NCBI RefSeq assembly: GCF_014198245.1
Contig: NZ_JACIHE010000002.1
Location: forward strand, 186,001-250,000
Direction of reading: 5' to 3'
Length of the DNA stretch: 64,000 bases
Source of the DNA: Bradyrhizobium sp. cir1
Lineage (GTDB): Bacteria > Pseudomonadota > Alphaproteobacteria > Rhizobiales > Xanthobacteraceae
In this document: positions 49,698 to 58,749 of the stretch, piece by piece
Position numbering within the stretch: the first letter of the stretch is position 1
Layout of the letters: the number at the start of each line of letters is the position of its first letter
Position numbers and translations under genes: made by a program
The notes under the pieces: model-generated
Databases searched by the model: none
What the model saw: only the letters and a program-made list of their open reading frames with translations
Told to the model about the DNA's origin: nothing

Positions 49698-51980
49698 ATG
49701 CGACGTGCAGATGAGATGGGGACCGCAGCTCGCATTGGTGCGACCCTGCTTGGTGGAGTGGCGCTGCTGACGTGGTTTGAACCGCCCGCGCGATCGCAGG
49801 CATCGCAAGGCGTGAACTCCCTTCCGCCCGTAACGGTTGATGCGCCGACGCCGCGGTCGGCCCGCCAGGTGCCGATCAAACGTGATGGCGCCAGAGCCCG
49901 GCTAGGTTCACGTCGTGTCGTGGTCTCTCGTGCTCCGCAACCGGACGCCGTCCCGGTACAAGCGCAGCAGTCGCGGTCGGGCGTGGCGCCCGAGTTCGCC
50001 GGAGGGCAGGTCGCTCAGGCTGCCCGGCTGGGCATGCTTGGAAATACCGGCACAATGAAGTCGCCATTCAACGCGACCAGCTACACAGACAAGTTCATCC
50101 GGGATCAGCAGGCTGCGACGGGCGCGGATGCCTTGATCCTCGATCCTTCCGTACGAAGCTCTCACCCAACGGGCGGTGTGGTTGACTCGTTCAACATTCG
50201 TGGTTTCCCGATCAACGAAGGTAACAACGGTGAATTCGCCTTCGAGGGCCTTTACGGAATTGCGCCGACATACCGCATCTTCACGGACTACGTCGAACGT
50301 ATCGAGGTGCTGAAGGGTCCTTCGGCCGCGCTCTCGGGAATTGCGCCAAACGGTGGCGTTGGCGGCGTCATTAATGTCGTGCCTAAACGCGCCGAAGAGG
50401 ACCTGACCCGCCTGACTGCGAGCTACGGCTCGACCGCACGATTTGGCGGCCACTGGGATGTTGCCCGGCGTTACGGCGACGGCAGGGAATGGGGCGTGCG
50501 AGCCAGTGGTAGTCTCCGCGACGGCGATACGCCAATTGACCGTCAGTCCGAAACGACGGGCATCGGATCGCTGGCTCTCGATTATCAGGGCGAGCGGTAC
50601 AGATCCTGGCTCTACCTCATTGCCCAGACCGATCGGTTCGACGCTCCGTCACGTCCATTCCTCGTGGCTGCCGGCCTGCAAGTGCCAAAGGCGCCGGACG
50701 CCCGGCTGAACGTGACGCAACCCTGGGAATGGTCGCACATCAACGATCAATCGGTCCTGTGGCGCAACGAATATGATGTAAGCGATCAGGTTACACTGTT
50801 CGCCGATGTCGGGGGATCGCGGACCAATGTCGAGCGGTTCTTCGGTCTTCCGACGATCACCAGCGCGAGCGGCAACACCACCTCGACGCCGCAATACTTC
50901 GGGCTCAGCATTGATCGGTACACGTATGATGGCGGTGTCCGGTCTCGCTTCGATACCGGCTTCGTTCACCATGCCGTCACCTTCCAGGCCTCGGTCTATC
51001 ACGACGAACTGTACCGACGGCTCACCAATGGCGGCTTGGTCGCCTCGAACATCTATAATCCGGCGGTGGCCCCAACGCAGTTCGCAAACGAGACGCCTGG
51101 GCGTCCTCGACTCTCGGACAGTCAACTCACGGGGGTGTCGATTGCTGACACCCTGTCCGTGCTCGACGAGCGGGTGTTACTGACCTTGGGTGTCCGTCGC
51201 CAGGACATTGAGGCGAACAACTATCTCTCCAACGTCGGAACGCTGACGTCGTCCTACGACAAGAGCGCGACCACCCCGGTGGTCGGGTTGGTCATCCGGC
51301 CCAAGGAAAATGTCTCCCTGTACGCGAACTATATCGAAGGACTTGCCCGGGGCGACGTGGCGCCCCAGACGGCTTCCAATTTCGGCGAAGTGCTCGCCCC
51401 CTACATCGCCAAGCAGTACGAGGCCGGCGTCAAGGTGGACTTTGGCAGGTTCGCAACCACCTTCAGTGCCTTCGAAATCTCCAAGGCGAGCGGCGAACTG
51501 TCCGCCGGGCGCTTCGCCGCAACCGCCGAACAGCGAGTGCGCGGGCTCGAGTTCAACGTCTTCGGCGAACTCGGGCCCGATGTTCGTGTCCTCGGAGGCG
51601 TCTCGCTGCTGGACGGCACGCTGACGAAGACTGCAGTCCTCGCCAATTTGGGTAACACGCCAATCGGCGTTCCGAACGTACAAGCGAACATCGGGGCAGA
51701 GTGGGATCTCCCATGGATGAGAGATCTCACATTGAGCGGAACAGTCATCTACACGGGCAAGCAATTCGTCGACAGCGCAAATAAGCAACCAATCCCGGAT
51801 TGGACAAGACTCGATCTCGGTGCCCGCTACACGACGGCGATCAACGGCAAGAAAACTGTCTTCCGCGCAAATATTCAAAATGTGACCGGTGAAAGCTACT
51901 GGTCCAGCGTGGCCTCATTCGGCACGTTTTTTCTGGGAGCGCCGCGCACGTATCTCCTGTCGATGACCGTCGACATGTAA
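49698..51980 (+). CDS. TonB-dependent siderophore receptor
   Basis: A 760-residue outer-membrane receptor. The leader contains GATLLGGVALLTWF and ends near ARSQA. The plug domain has GNTGTMKSPFNATSYTDKFI, VVDSFNIRGFPINEGNNGEF, RIEVLKGPSAALSGIAPNGG and VGGVINVVPKRA, the ferric-siderophore (FhuA/FoxA/Fiu-type) pattern. The 22-strand barrel follows, ending in an aromatic-rich last strand (GAPRTYLLSMTVDM). ATG 49698 is preferred to a TTG at 49629. No siderophore biosynthesis, FecIR or ABC iron genes are adjacent, so it probably takes up a foreign siderophore. Confidence 0.88.
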   Translation: MRRADEMGTAARIGATLLGGVALLTWFEPPARSQASQGVNSLPPVTVDAPTPRSARQVPIKRDGARARLGSRRVVVSRAPQPDAVPVQAQQSRSGVAPEFAGGQVAQAARLGMLGNTGTMKSPFNATSYTDKFIRDQQAATGADALILDPSVRSSHPTGGVVDSFNIRGFPINEGNNGEFAFEGLYGIAPTYRIFTDYVERIEVLKGPSAALSGIAPNGGVGGVINVVPKRAEEDLTRLTASYGSTARFGGHWDVARRYGDGREWGVRASGSLRDGDTPIDRQSETTGIGSLALDYQGERYRSWLYLIAQTDRFDAPSRPFLVAAGLQVPKAPDARLNVTQPWEWSHINDQSVLWRNEYDVSDQVTLFADVGGSRTNVERFFGLPTITSASGNTTSTPQYFGLSIDRYTYDGGVRSRFDTGFVHHAVTFQASVYHDELYRRLTNGGLVASNIYNPAVAPTQFANETPGRPRLSDSQLTGVSIADTLSVLDERVLLTLGVRRQDIEANNYLSNVGTLTSSYDKSATTPVVGLVIRPKENVSLYANYIEGLARGDVAPQTASNFGEVLAPYIAKQYEAGVKVDFGRFATTFSAFEISKASGELSAGRFAATAEQRVRGLEFNVFGELGPDVRVLGGVSLLDGTLTKTAVLANLGNTPIGVPNVQANIGAEWDLPWMRDLTLSGTVIYTGKQFVDSANKQPIPDWTRLDLGARYTTAINGKKTVFRANIQNVTGESYWSSVASFGTFFLGAPRTYLLSMTVDM

Positions 51981-51996
51981 TCGCTGCCCTCACCGC

Positions 51997-52257
51997 ATGG
52001 CCGACGTGACCGAGGCGGAGTTGACGCGCGGTTGTGATCTGAGCCGTGCCGACCTGCAGCGCTTGCTCGATCGCATCGCGGCAGAGGCTGGATCGCGCGC
52101 TTGCCGGGCTATGGCTGGCGCTTTGCGGAGTCAGTGTCGAGCCCGCGCCGCTCAGGCGCAGGTGATGCCCTTCCGCGTGGTGATCGAGCCGGCACCTGGC
52201 ACCAGAGGTTCATCGCTCTGCCGAGCAGGCGCGCCCTTGAAGGAGCGTACGTCGTAG
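51997..52257 (+). CDS. Possible small protein after the siderophore receptor (86 aa)
   Basis: ATG 51997 lies 16 bases after the receptor stop and opens 86 codons. The first 35 residues (DLSRADLQRLLDRIAAEAGS) look coding-like; the rest is Cys/Arg/Ala-rich. A second frame from about 52100 (PGYGWRFAESV, RFIALPSRRALEG) also looks protein-like, so a single gene with a frameshift near 52095 is possible. No family was recognised. Confidence 0.3.
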   Translation: MADVTEAELTRGCDLSRADLQRLLDRIAAEAGSRACRAMAGALRSQCRARAAQAQVMPFRVVIEPAPGTRGSSLCRAGAPLKERTS

Positions 52258-52398
52258 GAAATTGGGCATATTGGAGCCGGTCAAAAAGGCTCCTCCTTTG
52301 CAGATTGGCTTCATTGTCGTGCAGGTTGCAGCCGCTTTAAGTCCTGAATGGTCCGTAGCAAAAGGAAATCTACAAACGAACTCCACAGATGTGGCGGC

Positions 52399-53121
52399 TC
52401 AACGCCCCTCATGTTGGATCTCGCCGTTCCGACAAGCTGCAAGGAAGAATGTAACGCCTGAGGTCACATGCAAGTCGATTTCTGGCTCGAGCTTCTTGAG
52501 GTCCACCTCGAACAGCGCCCTGAGGATCATCGGCACGACAAGCACGTCGAGGAAAGCCCGCGCCGTTGTGGGAAGACGTTCTGGCGCGAAGGCCGGCATC
52601 GAAGCAAGTTCGTCGGATTGCGTTAAATTACGCAGCAATTGTGCCCCGAGCTCAGTGGAGAGGTCACGCGCCCTGCGGCTCACCTGAGCGGCCAGTTCGG
52701 GGAAGCGATGCGCCTCCGCGATGGCGAGCCGCATGAGTGCGATCCGGTCAGCATCGAAACTCCAATGCAGCAATGTCGAGGCAACACTGGCTAGGCGCTC
52801 CTCGATGGTCGCGCCAACAGGCGGTTCCGCCTTGGACTCCGCGATGCGCGTGAGGATGTCCCGTGTCACCACTTCCGTAAAAAGCGCCCGCTTGTCAGGG
52901 AAGCGAGAATAGATCGAGCGCTTGCCGGAATGAGCCGCCTCGGCGATCTCGTCGATGCTCGCACCCTCGAAGCCGCGTTGTAAAAAGACCTTGCGTGCTG
53001 CGTGGAGGATGCGGGCATCCACCTCGCCAGCAAACTCCTTCGGCGGCCGTCCGGCGCGTCCGGCGACCGGCTTGCTTTTGAGCGGGCGGAGTTCTGCAGT
53101 GGATTGGTTGTGATCGGTCAT
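52399..53121 (-). CDS. TetR-family regulator of the efflux operon
   Basis: A 240-residue TetR protein. The HTH domain (about 40-95) has AGRPPKEFAGEVDARILHAA, VFLQRGFEGASIDEIAEAAH and SGKRSIYSRFPDKRALF; the C-terminal part is a ligand domain of the AefR-like type. ATG 53121 is preceded by GGAAG. It is divergent from the HlyD-DHA2 efflux pair, and a 25-base palindrome plus an imperfect second copy lie between, so it is a local repressor of the pump. Confidence 0.88.
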   Translation of the reverse strand: MTDHNQSTAELRPLKSKPVAGRAGRPPKEFAGEVDARILHAARKVFLQRGFEGASIDEIAEAAHSGKRSIYSRFPDKRALFTEVVTRDILTRIAESKAEPPVGATIEERLASVASTLLHWSFDADRIALMRLAIAEAHRFPELAAQVSRRARDLSTELGAQLLRNLTQSDELASMPAFAPERLPTTARAFLDVLVVPMILRALFEVDLKKLEPEIDLHVTSGVTFFLAACRNGEIQHEGR

Positions 53122-53185
53122 GAGGCTTCCGGCTGGCGACTGAGACAATGTGTCAGTCAGATACCCCTATCACATCCCCTTGTAA

Positions 53186-53210
53186 ATAGAACGATACCGT
53201 ATCGTTCTAT
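53186..53210. promoter_or_regulatory. TetR operator, perfect palindrome
   Basis: Twelve-base arms, ATAGAACGATAC and its exact complement, surround a single central C. It lies in the divergent promoter of the TetR gene and the efflux operon. This is one of the longest perfect palindromes in the window. Confidence 0.78.
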
Positions 53211-53243
53211 TGACTCCGAATGGCCCTTGAGACTATGTGTCGG

Positions 53244-53265
53244 TAAACGAAACGGTATCGTTTTA
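53244..53265. promoter_or_regulatory. Second, imperfect TetR operator
   Basis: TAAACGAAAC and GTATCGTTTTA around a central G repeat the pattern of the 53186-53210 palindrome (AACGATAC/GTATCGTT) with a few mismatches, centred 57 bases away. It is 33 bases before the efflux adaptor start, where it could block the pump promoter. Confidence 0.6.
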
Positions 53266-53297
53266 TTTATGAAACGGGATGGTTGGGAGCAGCAGTC

Positions 53298-54560
53298 ATG
53301 TCTGAACACCATGGTTTGGAGCTCAAGCAACCGGGCCGCGGCGGCACGGAGGGTTCGGCGTCGGCCACTTATGAGACCCTAGGTGTCTCCGACAGAGCAG
53401 AGGTCATCTCGCGGGTTGCTGCACGGGAGCCCCCCGCCGCCAAGGAGGCGGCTTCGCCGGATACAATTCATCCAGGTGTCCCCGGCAGCGCAGCCCCCCG
53501 CGGGCCGCTCCGCCACCGCCCGATCGCCATTGCGGTCACTGCTGTTTTGCTCGCCACGATCGGTGCCGGCTATCTCTACATGGATTATACCGAGCATTTC
53601 GAGGAGACTGACGACGCCTTTATCGCGGCTCGGCAATTCCCTCTGGCATCGAAGGTCTCCGGCTACATTAGCGCCGTTCCGGTCACTGATAACCAGCACG
53701 TCGCGGCGGGTGACGTGATCGCGCGCCTCGACGATCGCGACTATCGCGCTGCCCTGGCTCAGGCTGAAGCGCAGGTCGCGGCCGCCCGCGCCAACATCGA
53801 GAATGTCGACGCGCAGCTCGACGTCCAGCAGGCGCAAATTGCCGCCAACCAGGCACAGGTCGATCAGGCGCAGGCGGCGCTTGTGTTCGCCCAGCAGCAG
53901 GCGCAGCGCTATCAGCATTTGGAGCAGACCGGCTACGGCACGGTGCAGAACTCCGAGCAGTATACCTCTCAACTGCATCAGCAGCAGGCCGCCCAACTCA
54001 GCGCGCAGGCAACCCTCAATCTCGCGCGCCGGCAGGTGGAAGCGCTGCAAGCACAGCGCAAGAGCGCGGTCGCAAATCTCACCCAGGCCAAGGCGCAACG
54101 CGACCAGGCATCGCTCAATCTCTCCTATACGACAGTCACCGCCGCGCAGCCGGGTCGCGTCGTTAACCTGTCGGCCGCGGTCGGTCAGTTCGCACAGGCC
54201 GGCACCAACCTGACCATGTTCGTGCCGGACCAGATCTGGGTCACGGCGAACTTCAAGGAAATCCAGCTCGACCGGATGCGGCCCGGCGAGAATGTCAAGG
54301 TGAGGATCGACGCGTACCCGGGGAGGATCATCGAGGGTCATGTCGAGAGCGTGCAGCCCGGCTCTGGCACGGCGTTCTCGCTGCTGCCGGCGCAGAATGC
54401 GACCGGCAACTACGTCAAGATCGTGCAACGCGTGCCGGTCAAGATAGCGATCGAAAACCCTCCGGCCGACGTCGCGCTGGGACCGGGTATGTCTGTGGTG
54501 CCGAGGGTGCGGATTGATGCAACACCTTCGCTTTTGGACCGCCTGGAGAGAGTGCTGTGA
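53298..54560 (+). CDS. HlyD/EmrA-type membrane fusion protein
   Basis: A 420-residue periplasmic adaptor. It has one membrane span (PIAIAVTAVLLATIGAGYLY, about residues 75-95), EETDDAFIAARQFPLASKVS as the start of the lipoyl half-motif, a long Gln/Ala-rich coiled coil (about 155-275) and the barrel domain with VTANFKEIQLDRMRPGENV. ATG 53298 is chosen; a TTG at 53283 is in frame. The stop overlaps the GTG of the DHA2 pump. EmrA-type adaptors link an inner-membrane MFS pump to an outer-membrane channel. Confidence 0.88.
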   Translation: MSEHHGLELKQPGRGGTEGSASATYETLGVSDRAEVISRVAAREPPAAKEAASPDTIHPGVPGSAAPRGPLRHRPIAIAVTAVLLATIGAGYLYMDYTEHFEETDDAFIAARQFPLASKVSGYISAVPVTDNQHVAAGDVIARLDDRDYRAALAQAEAQVAAARANIENVDAQLDVQQAQIAANQAQVDQAQAALVFAQQQAQRYQHLEQTGYGTVQNSEQYTSQLHQQQAAQLSAQATLNLARRQVEALQAQRKSAVANLTQAKAQRDQASLNLSYTTVTAAQPGRVVNLSAAVGQFAQAGTNLTMFVPDQIWVTANFKEIQLDRMRPGENVKVRIDAYPGRIIEGHVESVQPGSGTAFSLLPAQNATGNYVKIVQRVPVKIAIENPPADVALGPGMSVVPRVRIDATPSLLDRLERVL

Positions 54561-56149
54561 GCGGCTCCGCGATCGACGCAAAAGCGGTTTCCTCGCGGGG
54601 CGCAGCCGCCGCCAACCCCTGGCTGATCGCTATCGTGGTCGCGCTGGCGAGCTTCATGGAGGTGCTTGACACCACCATCGCAAACGTGGCGCTGCCCTAT
54701 ATTGCCGGCGGCTTGGGCGTGAGCTCAGACGAAGCCTCCTGGGTCGTCACCAGCTACCTGGTGTCGAATGCAATCATTCTGACCGCCTCCAGCTTTCTTG
54801 CCAGAATGCTTGGCCGCAAGACTTTCTTCCTGATCTGTCTCGGCATCTTCACGGTGAGCTCGATCCTGTGCGGCTTCGCTTCCAGCCTGAATGCGCTGCT
54901 GCTATTCCGTATCCTGCAAGGCCTCGGCGGCGGCGGTATGGTACCGGTGGCGCAGTCAATTCTTGCCGACGCCTTCCCGCCCGCCAAGCGCGGTCAGGCC
55001 TTTGCAGTGTTCGGGGTGGCCGTCGTCGTGGCCCCGGTCGTCGGGCCGACGCTCGGCGGTTGGCTCTCTGACAATCTGTCCTGGCACTGGTGCTTCCTGA
55101 TCAACGCCCCCGTCGGCGTGTTCGCGATTGCCCTTATCGCCGCGGTGCTGCACGAACCGGCGAAGACGGAGGCAGAGCAGCCAAAAGCCGGGTTCGACAT
55201 CATCGGTTTCGTGCTGGTGGCAACTTTCCTCGGTGCGTTGGAGGTGATGCTCGATCGCGGACTGGAAGACGACTGGTTTGCTTCACCGTTCATCGTGACC
55301 TCTGCGGCCATCTGCGGCATGGCCTTCATTCTGATGATCCCGTGGGAAATGTGCCGTCCCAATCCGATGATAGACCTGCGCATGGTGGCGAGCCGGCAGT
55401 TCGGCGCCTGCTTCCTGGTGATGACGGCGACCGGCGCAATCCTGCTTGCGACGACCCAGTTCCTCCCGCAACTGGTGCAGCAGGATTTCGGCTACACCGC
55501 GACCTGGGCCGGGCTTGTATTGTCGCCCGGCGGCATCGTCACCATGTTGATGATGTTCGTGGTAGGCCGCCTCGCTGCCAAGATGCAGCCGAAATATCTA
55601 ATCGTTGCCGGCGCGGCCGTCATCGCCATCTCGATGTACAGCATGACGAGCGTCTATGCCGATCTTGGCTTCTGGTTCATGGCGCGCACCCGCATGCTCC
55701 TCGGTGTCGGACTGCCCCTAATTTTCGTGCCAATCATGGCGGCGTCCTATGACGGGATTCCACCCAACAAGACCGACCAAGCGTCAGCGCTGATCAACGC
55801 GGCGCGCAACACAGGAGGCTCGATCGGCGTTTCGCTGGTTTCGAACGTGTTGGCGCATCGCGCGCAGTTTCACCAGAGTCGGCTGGCCGAGCTGGTGACG
55901 CCATCGAGTCTGCAATATCAGGATACGCTGCAGCAGATTACGAATGTTTTCGTCTCTCAGGGCAACTCTCTTGCACAAGCACATCAGCAAGCGATGCAGT
56001 GGATCGGACAGCAGGTGCAGAACCAAGCGTCCTTCCAGTCCTACATGGATGCCTTCTGGGTGCTGATGCTGATTTCATTATCGGCTATTCCGCTTGCATT
56101 GACTTTGCGAAAAGTCAGGCTCGGCGGTCCGGTCCAGGTGGGTCATTGA
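54557..56149 (+). CDS. DHA2-family MFS multidrug efflux pump (EmrB type)
   Basis: A 530-residue transporter with fourteen spans. FMEVLDTTIANVALPYIAGG in helix 1 and QGLGGGGMVPVAQSILADAF (motif C region) are EmrB hallmarks. The GTG start overlaps the adaptor stop (GTGA). With the TetR repressor and two operators it makes a complete inducible efflux system for aromatic or lipophilic toxins. No outer-membrane channel is encoded here. Confidence 0.9.
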   Translation: MSGSAIDAKAVSSRGAAAANPWLIAIVVALASFMEVLDTTIANVALPYIAGGLGVSSDEASWVVTSYLVSNAIILTASSFLARMLGRKTFFLICLGIFTVSSILCGFASSLNALLLFRILQGLGGGGMVPVAQSILADAFPPAKRGQAFAVFGVAVVVAPVVGPTLGGWLSDNLSWHWCFLINAPVGVFAIALIAAVLHEPAKTEAEQPKAGFDIIGFVLVATFLGALEVMLDRGLEDDWFASPFIVTSAAICGMAFILMIPWEMCRPNPMIDLRMVASRQFGACFLVMTATGAILLATTQFLPQLVQQDFGYTATWAGLVLSPGGIVTMLMMFVVGRLAAKMQPKYLIVAGAAVIAISMYSMTSVYADLGFWFMARTRMLLGVGLPLIFVPIMAASYDGIPPNKTDQASALINAARNTGGSIGVSLVSNVLAHRAQFHQSRLAELVTPSSLQYQDTLQQITNVFVSQGNSLAQAHQQAMQWIGQQVQNQASFQSYMDAFWVLMLISLSAIPLALTLRKVRLGGPVQVGH

Positions 56150-56518
56150 AGTTGGCACCACTCCCCATCTTGCGCACGTGCACGGGCGGACCGCGGACCT
56201 CGTCCTGAAACCACACCACACTATCGGAAGCGCAGGGTGCTGCCACCTGTCATTTGGAACAGCACCGCTCGGCCAGTTTCAGCTCACTAAACTAGGTGAT
56301 CTCATCGTGTCGAGCTGTCGTTCTCATCCAGCCGCAATGAAATCGCAACGAATTGAGCGAAATGAACGTGAACAGAATGCGACCGGCGGGGCTGCCGTAT
56401 CAAGAAAGTCAATGACTTAGAAGATGCTCACTGCGTTCGGGACGCAGGGAACGCCCCTCGGTCAGATCGCCACCCGAACGGAATGTCGGTGTCGGTAGTT
56501 GCGCCTCCGGGATTTGAA
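56150..56518. other. Gene-free stretch before the group II intron
   Basis: No frame here resembles a known protein on either strand. It forms the 5' exon side of the intron that begins at about 56519. I cannot tell whether the intron interrupts a gene; joining this side to the DNA after 58405 does not give a recognisable protein. Confidence 0.35.
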
Positions 56519-56888
56519 GTGCGTCAGGAGAAGCTCATGATGTCTAGCGGATGAAAGTTCTGCCGAGGTAGGTCTTAGCCAGACGCCTCGTAGCGAGTCT
56601 TGGGTCCGAACCGGTAACGGCAGGACCAAGCGTAGACAGCAAGCGTGCAGGGTGTGTATTGGGCCACGTAATCGGATCGTCGCGGTCGCCTTGGCTGCTT
56701 CAAAAGTCGAAGGCAACACCGGGATCTGCGCTAAAGGCGAGCAGGTTCTGGGCCGCCGGGGTCGGAGACCACATCATGCGCGCAGAGAAATCATGGGAAC
56801 CTGAGAAACCCTGTCATGTGCTCCGGCTCGTCACCGGAGGGGGAATTGGCCGAGCGAAAAGCAGAGGCTGTTCCTCAGGCACGGCAGG

Positions 56889-58316
56889 GTGGCGGATCGG
56901 GGCGTAGTACTGTCGATGGCGGCGAAGGCAACGAGTCGACCGGAGGGAAGGCCCCGACTGATGGGAAACTCCGGTGAGCAGGCACGGGACCGGACACAGA
57001 GCCGGGTCATCCTGTCAGCCAATCTCACCAGGGTGAATGAGGCGGCCAAACGGTCGCGCCAGACCAGGTTCACGGCGCTGCTGCACCACGTTGACATCGC
57101 TGCGCTCGAAAGGGCGCATCGACGGCTGCGGCGGCAGGCGGCGCCCGGGGTAGACGGGGTGACAGTGGAATCCTACGGGCAAGACCTCGAAGGTAATCTT
57201 CGCGATCTAGCCGACAGGGTCCATGGCGGCCGCTATCGGCCGTTGCCGGTTCGCCGGACGTACATCCCTAAGGCTGACGGCGGTCAGCGGCCTCTCGGCA
57301 TCCTCGCGCTGGAAGATAAAATCGTTCAGGGCGCGGTGGCGGAGGTCTTGAGCGCCATCTATGAAGCCGACTTCCTCGATTGCTCCTTTGGCTTCCGACC
57401 CAGACGCAGTGCTCATCAGGCGCTGCGGGTGGTGCGCGAGGCCATTACGACGGAGCCAGTGAACTGGATACTCGATGCCGACATCCGCAGATACTTTGAC
57501 AGCGTTGACCACGCCTGGCTGCTGCGGATGCTGGCGCACAGGATTGCCGACCCGAGAGTCCTGCGGCTGATTGGCCAATGGCTCCGTGCCGGCATCCTGG
57601 AGGATGGCGTGTACGCCGATACGGTGGAAGGAACGCCCCAGGGTGCGGGCATCAGCCCGCTGCTCGCCAACATCTTCCTGCATTATGTGCTCGATCTCTG
57701 GGTGGAGCAGTGGAAGCGGAGGCATGCGACCGGTCAGGTACGGCTGGTCCGATATGCCGACGTCTACTTGCTCCTATTCCAGCGACGGCAGGATGCAGAG
57801 ACGATGATGGCGGCCTTGGTGGAGCGACTGGCCAAGTTCGGTCTTCATCTTCATGAGGACAAGACACGGCTGATCGAGTTCGGACGGTTTGCTGAAGAAA
57901 ACCGTCGGCGCAAGGGCAGGGCGCGGCCGGAGGTGTTCGACTTCCTGGGCTTCACGCATTACTGCGGCAAGACCAGAGCTGGGCGCTTCCTCCACTGCCA
58001 GAAGACCCAAAGGAAGCGGATGATCCGCAAACTGAAGGAGCTGCGCCAGGAGATGAGGCGGCGGATGCACCAACGGCTCCGCGATCAGCACAGGTGGCTG
58101 GCTGCGGTGCTGCGCGGGCACTACGCCTACTTCGGCATCCCTGGCAACAGCACCTGCCTCGGTCGCTTCCGTCTTCAGGTAATGAAGGCGTGGCGGCGGG
58201 TCCTACTACGGCGAAGCCAACGGCCGAAGCTGTCGTGGGAGCGGTTCAACGCAATCCTGAAGGTCTTCCCGATACCGATCGGGCATGTACGCGACTGGCG
58301 TCACCAAATGGTCTGA
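56889..58316 (+). CDS. ltrA: Group II intron reverse transcriptase/maturase, altered active site
   Basis: A 475-residue intron protein. RT blocks in order: APGVDGVTVESY (RT0), YRPLPVRRTYIPKADGGQRP (RT1), FLDCSFGFRPRRSAHQAL (RT2), WILDADIRRYFDSVDH (RT3 with its catalytic Asp), GTPQGAGISPLLANIFLHY (RT4) and RYADVYLLLF (RT5). The maturase X domain follows (FLGFTHYCGK to the end). No HNH endonuclease is present. In RT5 the universal YADD is YADV: codon 292 is GTC, so one of the two metal-binding Asp is lost. DNA synthesis should fail, but maturase function could persist. The start is uncertain (GTG 56889; ATG 56916 or 56961 possible). Confidence 0.88.
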   Translation: MADRGVVLSMAAKATSRPEGRPRLMGNSGEQARDRTQSRVILSANLTRVNEAAKRSRQTRFTALLHHVDIAALERAHRRLRRQAAPGVDGVTVESYGQDLEGNLRDLADRVHGGRYRPLPVRRTYIPKADGGQRPLGILALEDKIVQGAVAEVLSAIYEADFLDCSFGFRPRRSAHQALRVVREAITTEPVNWILDADIRRYFDSVDHAWLLRMLAHRIADPRVLRLIGQWLRAGILEDGVYADTVEGTPQGAGISPLLANIFLHYVLDLWVEQWKRRHATGQVRLVRYADVYLLLFQRRQDAETMMAALVERLAKFGLHLHEDKTRLIEFGRFAEENRRRKGRARPEVFDFLGFTHYCGKTRAGRFLHCQKTQRKRMIRKLKELRQEMRRRMHQRLRDQHRWLAAVLRGHYAYFGIPGNSTCLGRFRLQVMKAWRRVLLRRSQRPKLSWERFNAILKVFPIPIGHVRDWRHQMV

Positions 58317-58334
58317 TCAAGCTACTCGTCAGAG

Positions 58335-58398
58335 GAGCCGGCTGCGGGAAAGCTGCACGTCCGGATCTGTGAGGGAGGCGTCGAGCGATCGACGCCTC
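58335..58398 (+). ncRNA. Group II intron domains V and VI
   Basis: Domain V (58335-58368) is a 34-base hairpin beginning GAGCCGG and ending CCGGATCT with a GAAA tetraloop. Domain VI (58375-58398) is a ten-pair stem, GAGGCGTCGA with TCGACGCCTC, closed by a GCGA tetraloop; the branch A should lie just after it in CTACTCGAC. Both are well preserved, so the ribozyme core may still be active. Confidence 0.8.
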
Positions 58399-58651
58399 TA
58401 CTCGACCCTGCACTCTGGGTCGGAAGGAAGCCGACGAGGGGCACCCACGTGCCTTACGGTATGATTTCGACACCGAATACGGGCGCGTTTTCGATCTTCC
58501 ACGACAGAGGACGCTTTTGCCTGACCTGCAGCTGGAGGTCTTTCAACTTTCGCCTTTGTGAGGGTAAATCTGCGCTCGCCCCACGGGGCTCACGAACTGC
58601 CCTATGCGTAAGATCGGATGAGGTATCGCAGGGTTGGTTGGTGTGGAAAGG

Positions 58652-58680
58652 CGGTAGCGCTCCAGGGACTCGAACCCCCG
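58652..58680 (-). other. tRNA 3'-end fragment (possible attachment-site scar)
   Basis: On the reverse strand GGGGG-TTCGAGT-CCCTG has the TTCRANT loop and stem of a tRNA T-arm, followed by a seven-base acceptor strand (GAGCGCT) and ACCG in place of ACCA. No anticodon arm or matching 5' acceptor strand lies upstream, so this is only a tRNA tail. Such tails are left by tRNA-targeting integrases. It stands exactly between the accessory DNA on the left and housekeeping-like genes on the right. Confidence 0.4.
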
Positions 58681-58731
58681 ACGAAGCCTGCTGCGAGACC
58701 ATCTTTCGACGTGGAAGAAGGCGACGCGGCC

Positions 58732-58749
58732 CGGTAGCGTGGAGGCTAC
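58732..58749. terminator. Small hairpin at the end of the GlcG-like gene
   Basis: GGTAGC and GCTACC pair around a six-base loop, overlapping the stop codon of the reverse-strand gene at 58746. No T-run follows; a weak terminator at best. Confidence 0.3.

Larger units (their letters stand above)
56519..58405 (+). mobile_element. Group II intron (bacterial retroelement)
   Basis: The 5' end is set at GTGCG (56519-56523), the group II consensus start. The 5' ribozyme half (about 370 bases) holds many short helices, followed by an intron-encoded reverse transcriptase in domain IV, then a clear domain V at 58335-58368 and domain VI at 58375-58398. The 3' end near 58405 is approximate. The total of 1.9 kb is normal for introns whose protein lacks an endonuclease domain. 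The reverse transcriptase has a damaged active site, so the element probably cannot move on its own. Confidence 0.8.
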
